Source: CAYSPG01 sp964432885 (GTDB taxonomy: Bacteria; Bacteroidota; Bacteroidia; AKYH767-A; OLB10). Taken from it: a stretch of DNA of 64,000 nucleotides. The stretch is from the NCBI GenBank assembly GCA_964432885.1, contig CAYSPG010000001.1, positions 503,687-567,686 of the forward strand, given 5' to 3'. The notes under the pieces were generated by a model that saw only the letters and a program-made list of their open reading frames with translations, was not told the DNA's origin and did no database searches. The position numbers were made by a program, and so were the translations under genes. Within the stretch, counting starts at the first letter, position 1; each line of letters opens with the position of its first letter. Below are positions 56,577 through 64,000 of the stretch, piece by piece.

Positions 56577-57599
56577 ATGAAAAAAAACAAACCTTTTTTA
56601 ATTATAGCCATTGCTCTTCTGGCTGCAGCCGTTTATTTTTTTATTTCATACAAAACAGGAACTATAAAACGTGAGTTACGAGATTTTGCAGTTAAAGATA
56701 CTGCCGCTGTAACCAAAATATTTATTGCCGACAAAAAAGGAAACGCAAGTTTACTTGAGCGTAAAAAAACTGGTGGCTGGATAGTAAACCAAAAATACGA
56801 TGTGCGACCTGATGCCATTAAAAATTTAATTGGAACCCTGCGTGCAATTGAAGTGAGAAGCCCGGTTGCTAAAGCTGCCTATAATACGGTAATGAAAATG
56901 ATAGCAAGTGACGGTATAAAGGTGGAAATTTATAATGGCGATAATCTTTTAAAAACGATTTACGTAGGAGGGCCAACTGAAGATTTTTTGGGCACGTTTA
57001 TGTATCTTGAAAATTCAACTGTTCCGTTTGTTATACACATACCCGGATTTGATGGTTATTTAACCACCCGTTTTATAAGCAAAGAAGGTGACTGGCGCAG
57101 CCCGATTATTTTTGCGTACACCGAAAATCAAATTCAAAAAGTAATTGCCAAAGATTTAATTGACCCCACAAAATCGTTTAAGGTTGAAAAGCATGGAAAT
57201 GAATACAATTACTATTCGCCCGATAACAGCAGCACCCCAAGCCAAATTTATCAATCGCAGATTGCCGCCTATCTTGCAAAGTTTCAGCTAATAGCTTTTG
57301 AATGGGTGGCAATTGACATAAATAAACAAATAAAAGATTCTATACTAAATACGCTACCCTTCCGAACTTTAGAAGTTACCGATGTAAACGGAAAAACCAC
57401 CCAACTTACGATGTATCGCAAACCGGTAGTTGAAGGCGCGTTGGCTGCACTTGACCCTGTAACCGGAAACCTTAGGCCGTATGATTTTGACAGAATGTTT
57501 GCTAGGATAAATAACGACACCAATTTACTGGGGCTTCAATATTTTGTATTTGATAAGCTTTTTAAAAAGCCTGATGAAATAAAAGGCTTTGGATCGTAA
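56577..57599 (+). CDS. DUF4340 protein, gldG-linked
   Basis: 340 residues. An N-terminal membrane anchor (about residues 5-25) and an exposed domain with DTAAVTKIFIADKKGNASLLERK and GGWIVNQKYDVRPDAIKNLIGTL. In the middle VYIGG-like YVGGPTEDFLGTFMYLEN is the DUF4340 signature. Proteins of this family occur downstream of gldG-like genes in many Bacteroidota and in other phyla, so it is probably part of the same envelope complex. It starts 46 bp after gldG. Confidence 0.85.
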   Translation: MKKNKPFLIIAIALLAAAVYFFISYKTGTIKRELRDFAVKDTAAVTKIFIADKKGNASLLERKKTGGWIVNQKYDVRPDAIKNLIGTLRAIEVRSPVAKAAYNTVMKMIASDGIKVEIYNGDNLLKTIYVGGPTEDFLGTFMYLENSTVPFVIHIPGFDGYLTTRFISKEGDWRSPIIFAYTENQIQKVIAKDLIDPTKSFKVEKHGNEYNYYSPDNSSTPSQIYQSQIAAYLAKFQLIAFEWVAIDINKQIKDSILNTLPFRTLEVTDVNGKTTQLTMYRKPVVEGALAALDPVTGNLRPYDFDRMFARINNDTNLLGLQYFVFDKLFKKPDEIKGFGS

Positions 57600-57657
57600 A
57601 ACGTACGATAATTTATTTATTGGTAAAAAGCTTTGCTGAAAAAAAATTGCCCTTACA

Positions 57658-58476
57658 TTATACCAACTGAGGTAAAAAATACTCAATCGCCTCGCTTAAA
57701 AATGAAGGTATAATGGCATGGTGGGTAAGTTCAATTGTATTGGGGTTAGCTAAAAGTGCAATCATGCTTTCGTATTTTTCTTTGCCATGCTGTTCAATAA
57801 TCTTTACTTTTTTATCCGGACGTTCAAAATAGCGGTACATCCCTTCGGCATCGGCCTCGGGATGAAACTGCACTCCCATCATTTCTTTGCTAAACCGTAT
57901 GGCCATTACAGCACGCTCAAATGGAACATGAGGCCGTATTTTTTCCATGCATAAAATTTTGGCACCTGTTTGCAAAAGCTTTTCATGATCGGATTCAGTA
58001 ACCTGCCACTCGCGGGAGTCCACACCAAAAAAAGGTTCGGGAAGTCGTGAAATAACACTGTCGGTATTTCCATCATCCGTTTTATGAATAGGAAAAATAC
58101 CAAACGCAGGAGAGTTTCGTTTGCAAACTTTTGCAATGCCAAGGTGTAGTGCCAGCATTTGAAACGAATGGCAGATAAAAAACACAAACTTTTTTTTGCC
58201 ATCCTCTTTTTTATTTAGTGCAATAATCTCGTCCCATAAATTAAAAAAAGGGTTTTCCCATTCATCGCCCTGTGGAAGCGGATTACCCGGCCCTCCACTC
58301 GAAATATAGATATCAAAACTTGTATCGGGAATTTGGTTTTGTTTGCGTACATCAAAAATCTGGTATGCACAAAAGTTGCTGAATTTTTCTAAAATGCTTT
58401 TTATGCTTCGCATGCCTTCATTGGGTTCGCCATTGTACATATCAAGCACTGCAATGCGCACTGGGGGTAGGTTCAT
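57658..58476 (-). CDS. Class I glutamine amidotransferase-domain protein
   Basis: 272 residues. GATase class I fold: IYISSGGPGNP, the nucleophile elbow FFICHSFQML (Cys102 in I-C-H-S-F in place of the usual G-x-C-x-G), and GVQFHPEAD (His205, Glu207), so the catalytic triad is intact. There is no fused synthetase domain. The C-terminal ~60 residues are helical and unassigned. Family members release ammonia from glutamine and pass it to a partner, or hydrolyse gamma-glutamyl bonds. It is the third gene of a minus-strand set with a GCS2-type ligase (84-bp gap) and an ATP-grasp ligase, so a partner or gamma-glutamyl hydrolase role in that pathway is likely. Confidence 0.86.
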   Translation of the reverse strand: MNLPPVRIAVLDMYNGEPNEGMRSIKSILEKFSNFCAYQIFDVRKQNQIPDTSFDIYISSGGPGNPLPQGDEWENPFFNLWDEIIALNKKEDGKKKFVFFICHSFQMLALHLGIAKVCKRNSPAFGIFPIHKTDDGNTDSVISRLPEPFFGVDSREWQVTESDHEKLLQTGAKILCMEKIRPHVPFERAVMAIRFSKEMMGVQFHPEADAEGMYRYFERPDKKVKIIEQHGKEKYESMIALLANPNTIELTHHAIIPSFLSEAIEYFLPQLV

Positions 58477-58560
58477 TAACTTACTTTTTCTTTTTCAAGT
58501 GTGATTTTTTTCTTGTAATAAATATAAGTTGAAATGTCAAATTACTATTTATATCACGGC

Positions 58561-59709
58561 TCACACTTTTACCTCAGGGGTTTCTACGGATATACCAATA
58601 TTTGTTTCACTTACTATGTAATCAACCACCGATTTTAAATCTCCTTTTTCCTGAAAAACTTTTAATTGTCTGTCGGCACCAGTGCCATCCTTTAGCATGT
58701 TAAATAAATTCTCCACTTCATTGCGGCATCGCAAATCATCCACCACATCATCCACAAAATCTACAAGCTCGTGTACCAAAACTTTTGTTTCAACCTCCTG
58801 TTCTTTTCCAAAGTCAATTAGTAATCCATCAATACCATAGCGGGCAGCACGCCATTTGTTTTCATTTATAAGTGCACGCGAGTAAACTCTAAAGCTTAGG
58901 TTTTTTTCCATAAGTCTGTATAGTTTAGCAATAATGGCCTGCATAATGGCTGCAAGCGAAATGGTTTCTTCAATGCGCATAGGAATATCGCAAATGCGAA
59001 ACTCAATGGTATTAAAAAAGGGATGCAGCCTGATATCCCACCAAACCTTTTTTGCATTATCCATGCAATTGGTTTTAATAAGCAGCTTAATGTAGTCGTC
59101 ATACTCCGATGCGCTTTTAAATTCATCAGGAATTCCTGTGCGGGGAAACTTATCAAACACTTTGGTACGAAAAGATTTAAATCCTGTGTTACGTCCTTCC
59201 CAAAAAGGAGAATTGGTTGACAAAGCAAATATGTGGGGCAAAAAGTAACGTGCCTGATTCATTAGCCTTATCCCTGTTTCTCTATCAGGAATGCCTACAT
59301 GAACGTGTAATCCAAAAATTAAATTGCTGCGTGCGGCATCCTGCATTTCACGCACTATTTCCTCGTAACGCGGATGGTCGGTAATCAACTGGTCCTGCCA
59401 TCGGGAAAAAGGATGTGTACCTGCTGCTGCTATTTTTAATCCCTGCTTAGCTGCAAGTTCAGCAACCATTTTTCTTAGATAAGTTACTTCGGTACGGGCT
59501 TCGGTAATGTCTTTACAAATGTTGGTACCCACTTCTACCACGCTTTGATGCATTTCGGCTTTTACCTGTTCTTTTAAAACAACTTTGCCGCCTTCAACAA
59601 TTTGATGCATGTGGCTGCGCAGTTCGCGTGTAACGGGATCAACTACCTGAAATTCTTCTTCGATACCGAGGGTAAATAGCGGCAGTTGGGGTTCGGTGGA
59701 AACGGACAT
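58561..59709 (-). CDS. YbdK-type carboxylate-amine ligase (GCS2 family)
   Basis: 382 residues of the glutamate-cysteine ligase type 2 superfamily. Seen: LFTLGIEEEFQVVDP (the E-E-E-F metal-binding start), AEMHQSVVEVGT, AAGTHPFSRWQDQ, GLHVHVGIPD, ALSTNSPFWEGRNTGFKSFR and FNTIEFRICDIPM. The length fits YbdK. E. coli YbdK has weak glutamate-cysteine ligase activity, and the true substrates of most members are not known. The neighbouring ATP-grasp and GATase genes suggest it makes an amide or isopeptide in a short pathway. It starts 26 bp after the ATP-grasp stop. Confidence 0.92.
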   Translation of the reverse strand: MSVSTEPQLPLFTLGIEEEFQVVDPVTRELRSHMHQIVEGGKVVLKEQVKAEMHQSVVEVGTNICKDITEARTEVTYLRKMVAELAAKQGLKIAAAGTHPFSRWQDQLITDHPRYEEIVREMQDAARSNLIFGLHVHVGIPDRETGIRLMNQARYFLPHIFALSTNSPFWEGRNTGFKSFRTKVFDKFPRTGIPDEFKSASEYDDYIKLLIKTNCMDNAKKVWWDIRLHPFFNTIEFRICDIPMRIEETISLAAIMQAIIAKLYRLMEKNLSFRVYSRALINENKWRAARYGIDGLLIDFGKEQEVETKVLVHELVDFVDDVVDDLRCRNEVENLFNMLKDGTGADRQLKVFQEKGDLKSVVDYIVSETNIGISVETPEVKV

Positions 59710-59735
59710 GTAGGGAACGGTTTACGGTTTACAGT

Positions 59736-60722
59736 TTATACCATTATTGCATCATTCATTATTTGTGCATTAACAATTTTACCATGGCTGGCGTTTTTTA
59801 CAAACTCGCCCCAGGTTAAATTGTCAGCACCTTCTTTGTGGCTCATTGCTTTTTCAATGCACATTTTTGCAACAGCCTCTATCACCCACTCAAAGTTTTC
59901 CTGGCCAACACTGTGAACATCGGCATCGGGAGCAGGATTGCAAAAATCAATGGCATAAGGTACACCATCGCGAACAGCAAATTCAACAGTATTAATATCG
60001 TAGCCTAATGCATTGCAAAGTTTTAATGTGTATTCTTCTACAATATCTAATAATTTTTTCTCGGCAGGCGGAGCATTAACCACGTAACGCAGGTGATGCG
60101 GATTTCTTGGCTCATAACGCATAATGCGTACCTGGTTACCGCCTATGCAATAACAACGGAAATAATCGGTAAATGTAATTTCTTCCTGCAGCATCATTAC
60201 AAGCTGGGCAGTTTCCTGATGTTTGGTATAAAAGTCGTTGGCATCGGTGCATTTGTAAACACTTTTCCATCCGCCACCTGCAAAGGGTTTCATGTAGGCT
60301 GGAAATCCAATGTAGCTAAAAATGCTCTCCCAGTCAAGCGGCATTTTTAAATTACGAAAAGAATTTTCGTTGGTATCAGGAGGATGCACATTGCTTGGTA
60401 ATAACACAGTTTTTGGTACAGGCACTCCTATTTTAACAGCAAGGGCGTTGTTAAAAAATTTTTCATCGGCACTGTTCCAAAACGGGTTGTTTAACACCGC
60501 TGTTCCGCAAATCGCTGCATTCTTTAACATGCCCCTGTAAAACGGAACATCGTGTGATATTCTGTCAACAATCACATCATATCCCATTGGGGTAGCCTGC
60601 ATTACTTTATCAACCTGCACGGCCTCGGCCATTATGCCCGGTATGTTTTTTTTATTTATCGCTTCAATTACTGCGGGAGGAAAACTGTTTTCCTGCCCAA
60701 AGAGGATGCCTATTTTTTTCAT
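59736..60722 (-). CDS. ATP-grasp ligase (D-Ala-D-Ala ligase-like)
   Basis: 328 residues. N-terminal domain MKKIGILFGQENSFPPAVIEAIN, then the ATP-grasp fold: FPAYMKPFAGGGWKSVYKC (nucleotide-binding Lys and glycine loop), LQEEITFTDYFRCY, and near the C-terminus YAIDFCNPAPDAD, standing for the metal-binding D/E-x-N-x-x-P. This is the RimK/DdlB-like branch that joins a carboxylate to an amine with ATP. I do not recognise a specific product. First gene of the minus-strand trio; divergent from guaA, with 196 bp between. Confidence 0.88.
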   Translation of the reverse strand: MKKIGILFGQENSFPPAVIEAINKKNIPGIMAEAVQVDKVMQATPMGYDVIVDRISHDVPFYRGMLKNAAICGTAVLNNPFWNSADEKFFNNALAVKIGVPVPKTVLLPSNVHPPDTNENSFRNLKMPLDWESIFSYIGFPAYMKPFAGGGWKSVYKCTDANDFYTKHQETAQLVMMLQEEITFTDYFRCYCIGGNQVRIMRYEPRNPHHLRYVVNAPPAEKKLLDIVEEYTLKLCNALGYDINTVEFAVRDGVPYAIDFCNPAPDADVHSVGQENFEWVIEAVAKMCIEKAMSHKEGADNLTWGEFVKNASHGKIVNAQIMNDAIMV

Positions 60723-60749
60723 CTGTAAATTGTTTGGTATTTAGTGTGG

Positions 60750-60757
60750 CGAAGATA
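60750..60757 (-). promoter_or_regulatory. Possible -7 promoter element of the ATP-grasp/GCS2/GATase operon
   Basis: On the minus strand TATCTTCG differs from TAnnTTTG at one base and ends 27 nt before the ATG at 60722. Confidence 0.3.
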
Positions 60758-60905
60758 GCAAAAGAAGGCGAATATGACAGTCTTAATGCGAATGCCCAAA
60801 ACCCGTGTGAGTATAAAATAGATACCGGCAATGAATATACTAAATCAGAATTATAAACAAAGTCCACATGGCATCTAAGTAATAAAAATAAACACGTAAC
60901 TTTTT

Positions 60906-60913
60906 TACTTTTG
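60906..60913 (+). promoter_or_regulatory. -7 promoter element of guaA (near-leaderless)
   Basis: TACTTTTG matches TAnnTTTG and ends 5 nt before the guaA ATG. No ribosome binding site fits in the short leader. Confidence 0.55.
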
Positions 60914-60918
60914 CCCCC

Positions 60919-62445
60919 ATGCACCAATCCATATTAATTATTGATTTCGGTTCGCAGTACACCCAGTTAATTGCGCGTAGGCTTAGAGAGCTTAACGTGT
61001 ACTGCGAAATACACCCCTGCACACACCTTCCTAAACTTGATGCCGGTATTAAAGGAGTTATACTTGCAGGAAGTCCTTTTTCTGTACGCGATGAAAATGC
61101 TCCTGTAATTGATACGGCCTATTTTATGCAAAACTACCCAGTGCTTGGGCTGTGTTATGGTGCGCAATTAATTGCCCACCAAAATCAGGGCAATGTGGTG
61201 GCCTCCAAAATACGAGAATACGGAAGAGCTCATCTGCACCTAAAAGCTGAAAGCAGAATTTTTAAAAACGTTGAGGAACAATCTCAAGTATGGATGTCAC
61301 ATGCCGATACGATTAGTTCTGTAAGCACCGATTTTGATATAATAGCCAACACCAGCGATGTGGCGGTGGCAGCGTATGCTCATAAAACAAAACCTATTTA
61401 TTGTTTACAGTTTCATCCTGAAGTTTATCACACAACTCATGGCAGAACCATACTCAAAAATTTTGCTTACAACATCTGTGGTTGCACAGGCGATTGGACA
61501 CCCGGTTCATTTATTGACGAAACAGTAGAAAAACTAAAACAACAACTTGGTAAGGAAAAAGTAATACTTGGCTTATCTGGTGGAGTTGACTCAGGGGTTG
61601 CAGCCGTACTTCTACACAAGGCAATTGGCAAAAACCTCTACTGCATATATATTGACAATGGATTAATGCGCAAAAACGAATCGCAGCAGGTGGTGGAAGC
61701 TTTTAAACATCTTGGACTTAATCTTGTTGCTGTTGATGCATCACAAAAATTTTACACCTCATTAAAAGGAATAACCGAACCCGAAGCAAAGCGCAAAGCC
61801 ATTGGCAAAACTTTTATTGATGTGTTTGATGAAAGCGCACATAAAATTGAAAACGTAACATGGCTTGCACAAGGAACCATTTATCCTGATGTGATAGAAT
61901 CGGTTTCGGTAAAAGGTCCATCAGCAACTATTAAATCGCACCACAATGTAGGCGGACTTCCTGAAAAAATGAAATTAAAAATTGTAGAACCTCTTCGCTC
62001 GTTGTTTAAGGATGAGGTGCGAGAAGTTGGCAAAGCGCTTGGCATGGATGATGAACTTTTAAACCGTCACCCTTTTCCTGGCCCGGGTTTGGGGATTCGC
62101 ATATTGGGAGAGATTACGGAATATAAAATAAAAATATTACAGGAGGCGGATAACATATATATAGAAGGTTTGAAGAAAAACAACCTGTATGAAAAAGTGT
62201 GGCAGGCTGGAGCTATTTTTTTACCGGTACAGTCGGTAGGTGTTATGGGCGATGAGCGCACATACGAACACGTAGTATGCCTGCGTGCCGTAACTTCTAC
62301 AGATGGCATGACTGCCGACTGGTGCCACCTGCCTTACGAATTTTTAGGAAAAGTTTCAAATGAAATTATTAATAAAGTAAAAGGAATTAACCGCGTTGTG
62401 TATGACATAAGCAGTAAACCACCTGCGACTATTGAGTGGGAATAA
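60919..62445 (+). CDS. guaA: GMP synthase (glutamine-hydrolysing)
   Basis: 508 residues, full length. Seen: the N-terminal GATase with IIDFGSQYTQLIARR, LGLCYGAQL (Cys79) and FHPEVYHT; the PP-loop ATP pyrophosphatase with VILGLSGGVDSGVAAVLL; and the C-terminal dimerisation domain ending SKPPATIEWE. Function: converts XMP to GMP using glutamine. The lipoprotein gene starts 42 bp after its stop and is probably co-transcribed. It is divergent from the amidoligase trio. Confidence 0.98.
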   Translation: MHQSILIIDFGSQYTQLIARRLRELNVYCEIHPCTHLPKLDAGIKGVILAGSPFSVRDENAPVIDTAYFMQNYPVLGLCYGAQLIAHQNQGNVVASKIREYGRAHLHLKAESRIFKNVEEQSQVWMSHADTISSVSTDFDIIANTSDVAVAAYAHKTKPIYCLQFHPEVYHTTHGRTILKNFAYNICGCTGDWTPGSFIDETVEKLKQQLGKEKVILGLSGGVDSGVAAVLLHKAIGKNLYCIYIDNGLMRKNESQQVVEAFKHLGLNLVAVDASQKFYTSLKGITEPEAKRKAIGKTFIDVFDESAHKIENVTWLAQGTIYPDVIESVSVKGPSATIKSHHNVGGLPEKMKLKIVEPLRSLFKDEVREVGKALGMDDELLNRHPFPGPGLGIRILGEITEYKIKILQEADNIYIEGLKKNNLYEKVWQAGAIFLPVQSVGVMGDERTYEHVVCLRAVTSTDGMTADWCHLPYEFLGKVSNEIINKVKGINRVVYDISSKPPATIEWE

Positions 62446-62487
62446 AAAATTTACGAATTATTATTTTAGAATTACGTTTTAATAAAA

Positions 62488-63696
62488 ATGAATAAGTGTA
62501 ATTTCATTAGAAGTATTTCATTTTTCGCTTTAGCATTATTTATTTTTAGATGTTCATCAACTAAAAAAACCGTGCAGGCTCCACCACCCGCACCCAAACC
62601 ACCCGTGGTGGTTGAAACAAAACCTGCCGAAACCCCCAAACCCCAGCCACCCAAGCCATTGAACTTTGCATTGCTTCTGCCGCTTGATTTAAAAAATCAA
62701 TTTGTGGTTGATACATCCCGCGAAGCCGAAACTGCCATTGATGCAGCATCCATGAACCAATTACATTTTTTAGAAGGCGCATTGCTTGCTGTCGATTCAC
62801 TAAAACAAAAGGGAATAATAGTAAACCTCAAAACCTTTGATACGGCTATCGACAGTTTTTCGCTTACCAATTTGCTGTACCAAAAAGATGTAATGAACAG
62901 CGACTGTATTTTTGCCTCATTCAATGGGGGGTTTTACACCACTGCTGCCACCATTGCACAAAAGCACAATAACAAAATTGTATTTACATCCCCTGCACCG
63001 GCATCAACCATAAAACAAAATAAAAATGTGTACCTATCAGTACCTGCCACCGCCACACAGTGTTCGCTAACTGTTAACTACATTAAAAAAAACTATTCAG
63101 ATGTTAAAATTTATGTGGTTAACCGCGAAGTAAAAAGAGAAAAAGATGTAGCAGATATTTTTAAAACAAATTTTGCTTCGTCACCTGTAAACTATTTTAC
63201 ATGGACTGCCGCTAAAGAAGACTCGCTGCTGACCGGATTTAGCACCACACGGCAAAATGTGGTAATCATAACCTCAAGTGATGAAGCTTTTGTATCGCCA
63301 CTGTTAAGCAAAATAAATGCGCTTAACATGGCCAACATTACCATCATGGGCCTGCCAACGTGGGAAAATTTTGAGTCCATTGATTTTTCGGCACTCAAAA
63401 ACCTGAACATTCTATATTTTACATCGTCATACTTTGATATTACCAATGGCCAGGTATTGGCTTTCAGAAAAAAGTTTTTAAGCAAATACAATACCGAGCC
63501 TTTGCCATCGGCCTTTGCCGGATTTGACCTGGTAAATTATTTTGCTAAACAAATGGCTGGTGAAAAAAACGCCTCACAAATATCCGTTTCACTGGCACCT
63601 TACCAGTTTGCAAATGATGTTCCTGACAATGGATTTGAAAATAAATCCATTCATATTTTACAGGTAAAAGATTATTCGCTGATAAAAAAAAACTAG
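62488..63696 (+). CDS. Periplasmic-binding-protein-like lipoprotein
   Basis: 402 residues. The N-terminal signal ends in IFRC (Cys22), a relaxed Bacteroidota lipobox, followed by a proline-rich spacer PPPAPKPPVVVETKPAETPKPQPPKP (about residues 30-57). The body has the type I periplasmic-binding fold of Leu/Ile/Val receptors: LNFALLLPLDLKNQ, FLEGALLAVDSLKQKG, IFASFNGGFYTTAATIAQKHN and YFTSSYFD. No LysM repeat is present. No transporter genes lie nearby, so it may be a cell-wall or sensing component rather than an import receptor. Confidence 0.83.
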   Translation: MNKCNFIRSISFFALALFIFRCSSTKKTVQAPPPAPKPPVVVETKPAETPKPQPPKPLNFALLLPLDLKNQFVVDTSREAETAIDAASMNQLHFLEGALLAVDSLKQKGIIVNLKTFDTAIDSFSLTNLLYQKDVMNSDCIFASFNGGFYTTAATIAQKHNNKIVFTSPAPASTIKQNKNVYLSVPATATQCSLTVNYIKKNYSDVKIYVVNREVKREKDVADIFKTNFASSPVNYFTWTAAKEDSLLTGFSTTRQNVVIITSSDEAFVSPLLSKINALNMANITIMGLPTWENFESIDFSALKNLNILYFTSSYFDITNGQVLAFRKKFLSKYNTEPLPSAFAGFDLVNYFAKQMAGEKNASQISVSLAPYQFANDVPDNGFENKSIHILQVKDYSLIKKN

Positions 63697-63967
63697 CCTT
63701 TATTTTCTGTTAGTTTAAGAACATGTGATTGATAAGCAGAATATTTTCAGGGGTTTTGTTAATTGACAATGGCTTAAGTTGGTAGAAAATGACTACGGGT
63801 TTGCAGTTTAATTCAATATAAATTAAGGTTAATAATCACAATATATTTTTCAATCCTTTTTGCTTATCTCAATAATTATACTTTATTTTACAAAGCATTA
63901 AAAAAGCAATTATGTAATACATGAAAAAGCTTTTTACAAAATATAAAAAACTGTAACGGTAATTTAT
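63697..63967. other. Intergenic region after the lipoprotein gene
   Basis: About 270 bp before the hairpin at 63968. No gene of normal size. An 11-codon frame (ATG 63921 to TAA 63956, MKKLFTKYKKL) sits just before the hairpin and is noted under findings. TATATTTTTC near 63842 resembles the promoter element but fits only loosely. Confidence 0.45.
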
Positions 63968-64000
63968 CCCTGTATGGCAATGCCATACGGGGATTTTAAT
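63968..64000 (+). terminator. Probable rho-independent terminator at the window end
   Basis: Stem CCCTGTATGGC / GCCATACGGGG (11 bp, one G-T wobble), 3-nt loop, followed by ATTTTAAT. The T run is short and the window ends here. Confidence 0.6.

Overview
The window looks like a chromosomal segment of a Bacteroidota bacterium, probably a gliding or surface-adhesive member of the Chitinophagia/Sphingobacteriia side. Four things point there: type IX secretion (T9SS) C-terminal sorting domains of both kinds, the gliding genes gldF and gldG, a PUR-alpha-like DUF3276 protein, and many promoters of the Bacteroidota form TAnnTTTG placed 5-85 nt before start codons. The sequence is AT-rich. I saw no rRNA, tRNA, insertion sequence, prophage or CRISPR array.

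Layout, left to right. 1-480 is the end of a kelch-type T9SS cargo. 661-3871 is a repair and cell-wall operon (recQ, alkyladenine glycosylase, mtgA). 3980-8305 encodes a 1,441-residue T9SS-sorted surface protein. 8367-10628 has an acetyltransferase and an amino acid permease. 10671-14556 is an operon with a YdfG-like dehydrogenase, an amidohydrolase-family lipoprotein and an unknown secreted protein. 14660-16725 (minus) has an SF2 helicase and an acetyltransferase.

16818-36617 (minus), 31% of the window, is one open reading frame of 6,599 codons. It encodes a giant secreted protein: signal peptide, CUB-like domain, about 74 SprB-type repeats of 78-79 residues, two PKD domains, and a CHU_C/T9SS type B sorting domain. 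The repeats hold the most unusual features here. About 5,360 residues contain a single Lys/Arg. Sixteen units lie in exact 237-bp register. A 936-bp tandem duplication keeps 728 bp that look identical.

37054-38868 has the c-di-AMP synthase gene cdaA, a DUF167 gene, a CBU_0592-like membrane protein and a small basic secreted protein. 39018-42827 has two glycosyltransferases and two methyltransferases, probably for envelope glycans or lipids. 42920-50603 has alaS, clpC and an ABC exporter. 48626-51219 also contains two probable small membrane proteins (38 and 54 residues). 51265-53970 has yebC, small genes, DUF3276, a divergent SAM-hydrolase-family protein and a YgiN-like monooxygenase. 54098-57599 is the gldF-gldG-DUF4340 operon. 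57658-60722 (minus) is a compact three-gene set (ATP-grasp, GCS2-type carboxylate-amine ligase, class I glutamine amidotransferase) that looks like an uncharacterised amide-bond-forming pathway. 60919-63696 has guaA and a periplasmic-binding-protein-like lipoprotein.

Together the window joins housekeeping genes with a strong cell-surface theme: three T9SS cargoes, gliding transporter parts and envelope glycosyltransferases. The best candidates for something undescribed are the giant repeat protein's composition and repeat dynamics, and the amidoligase trio.
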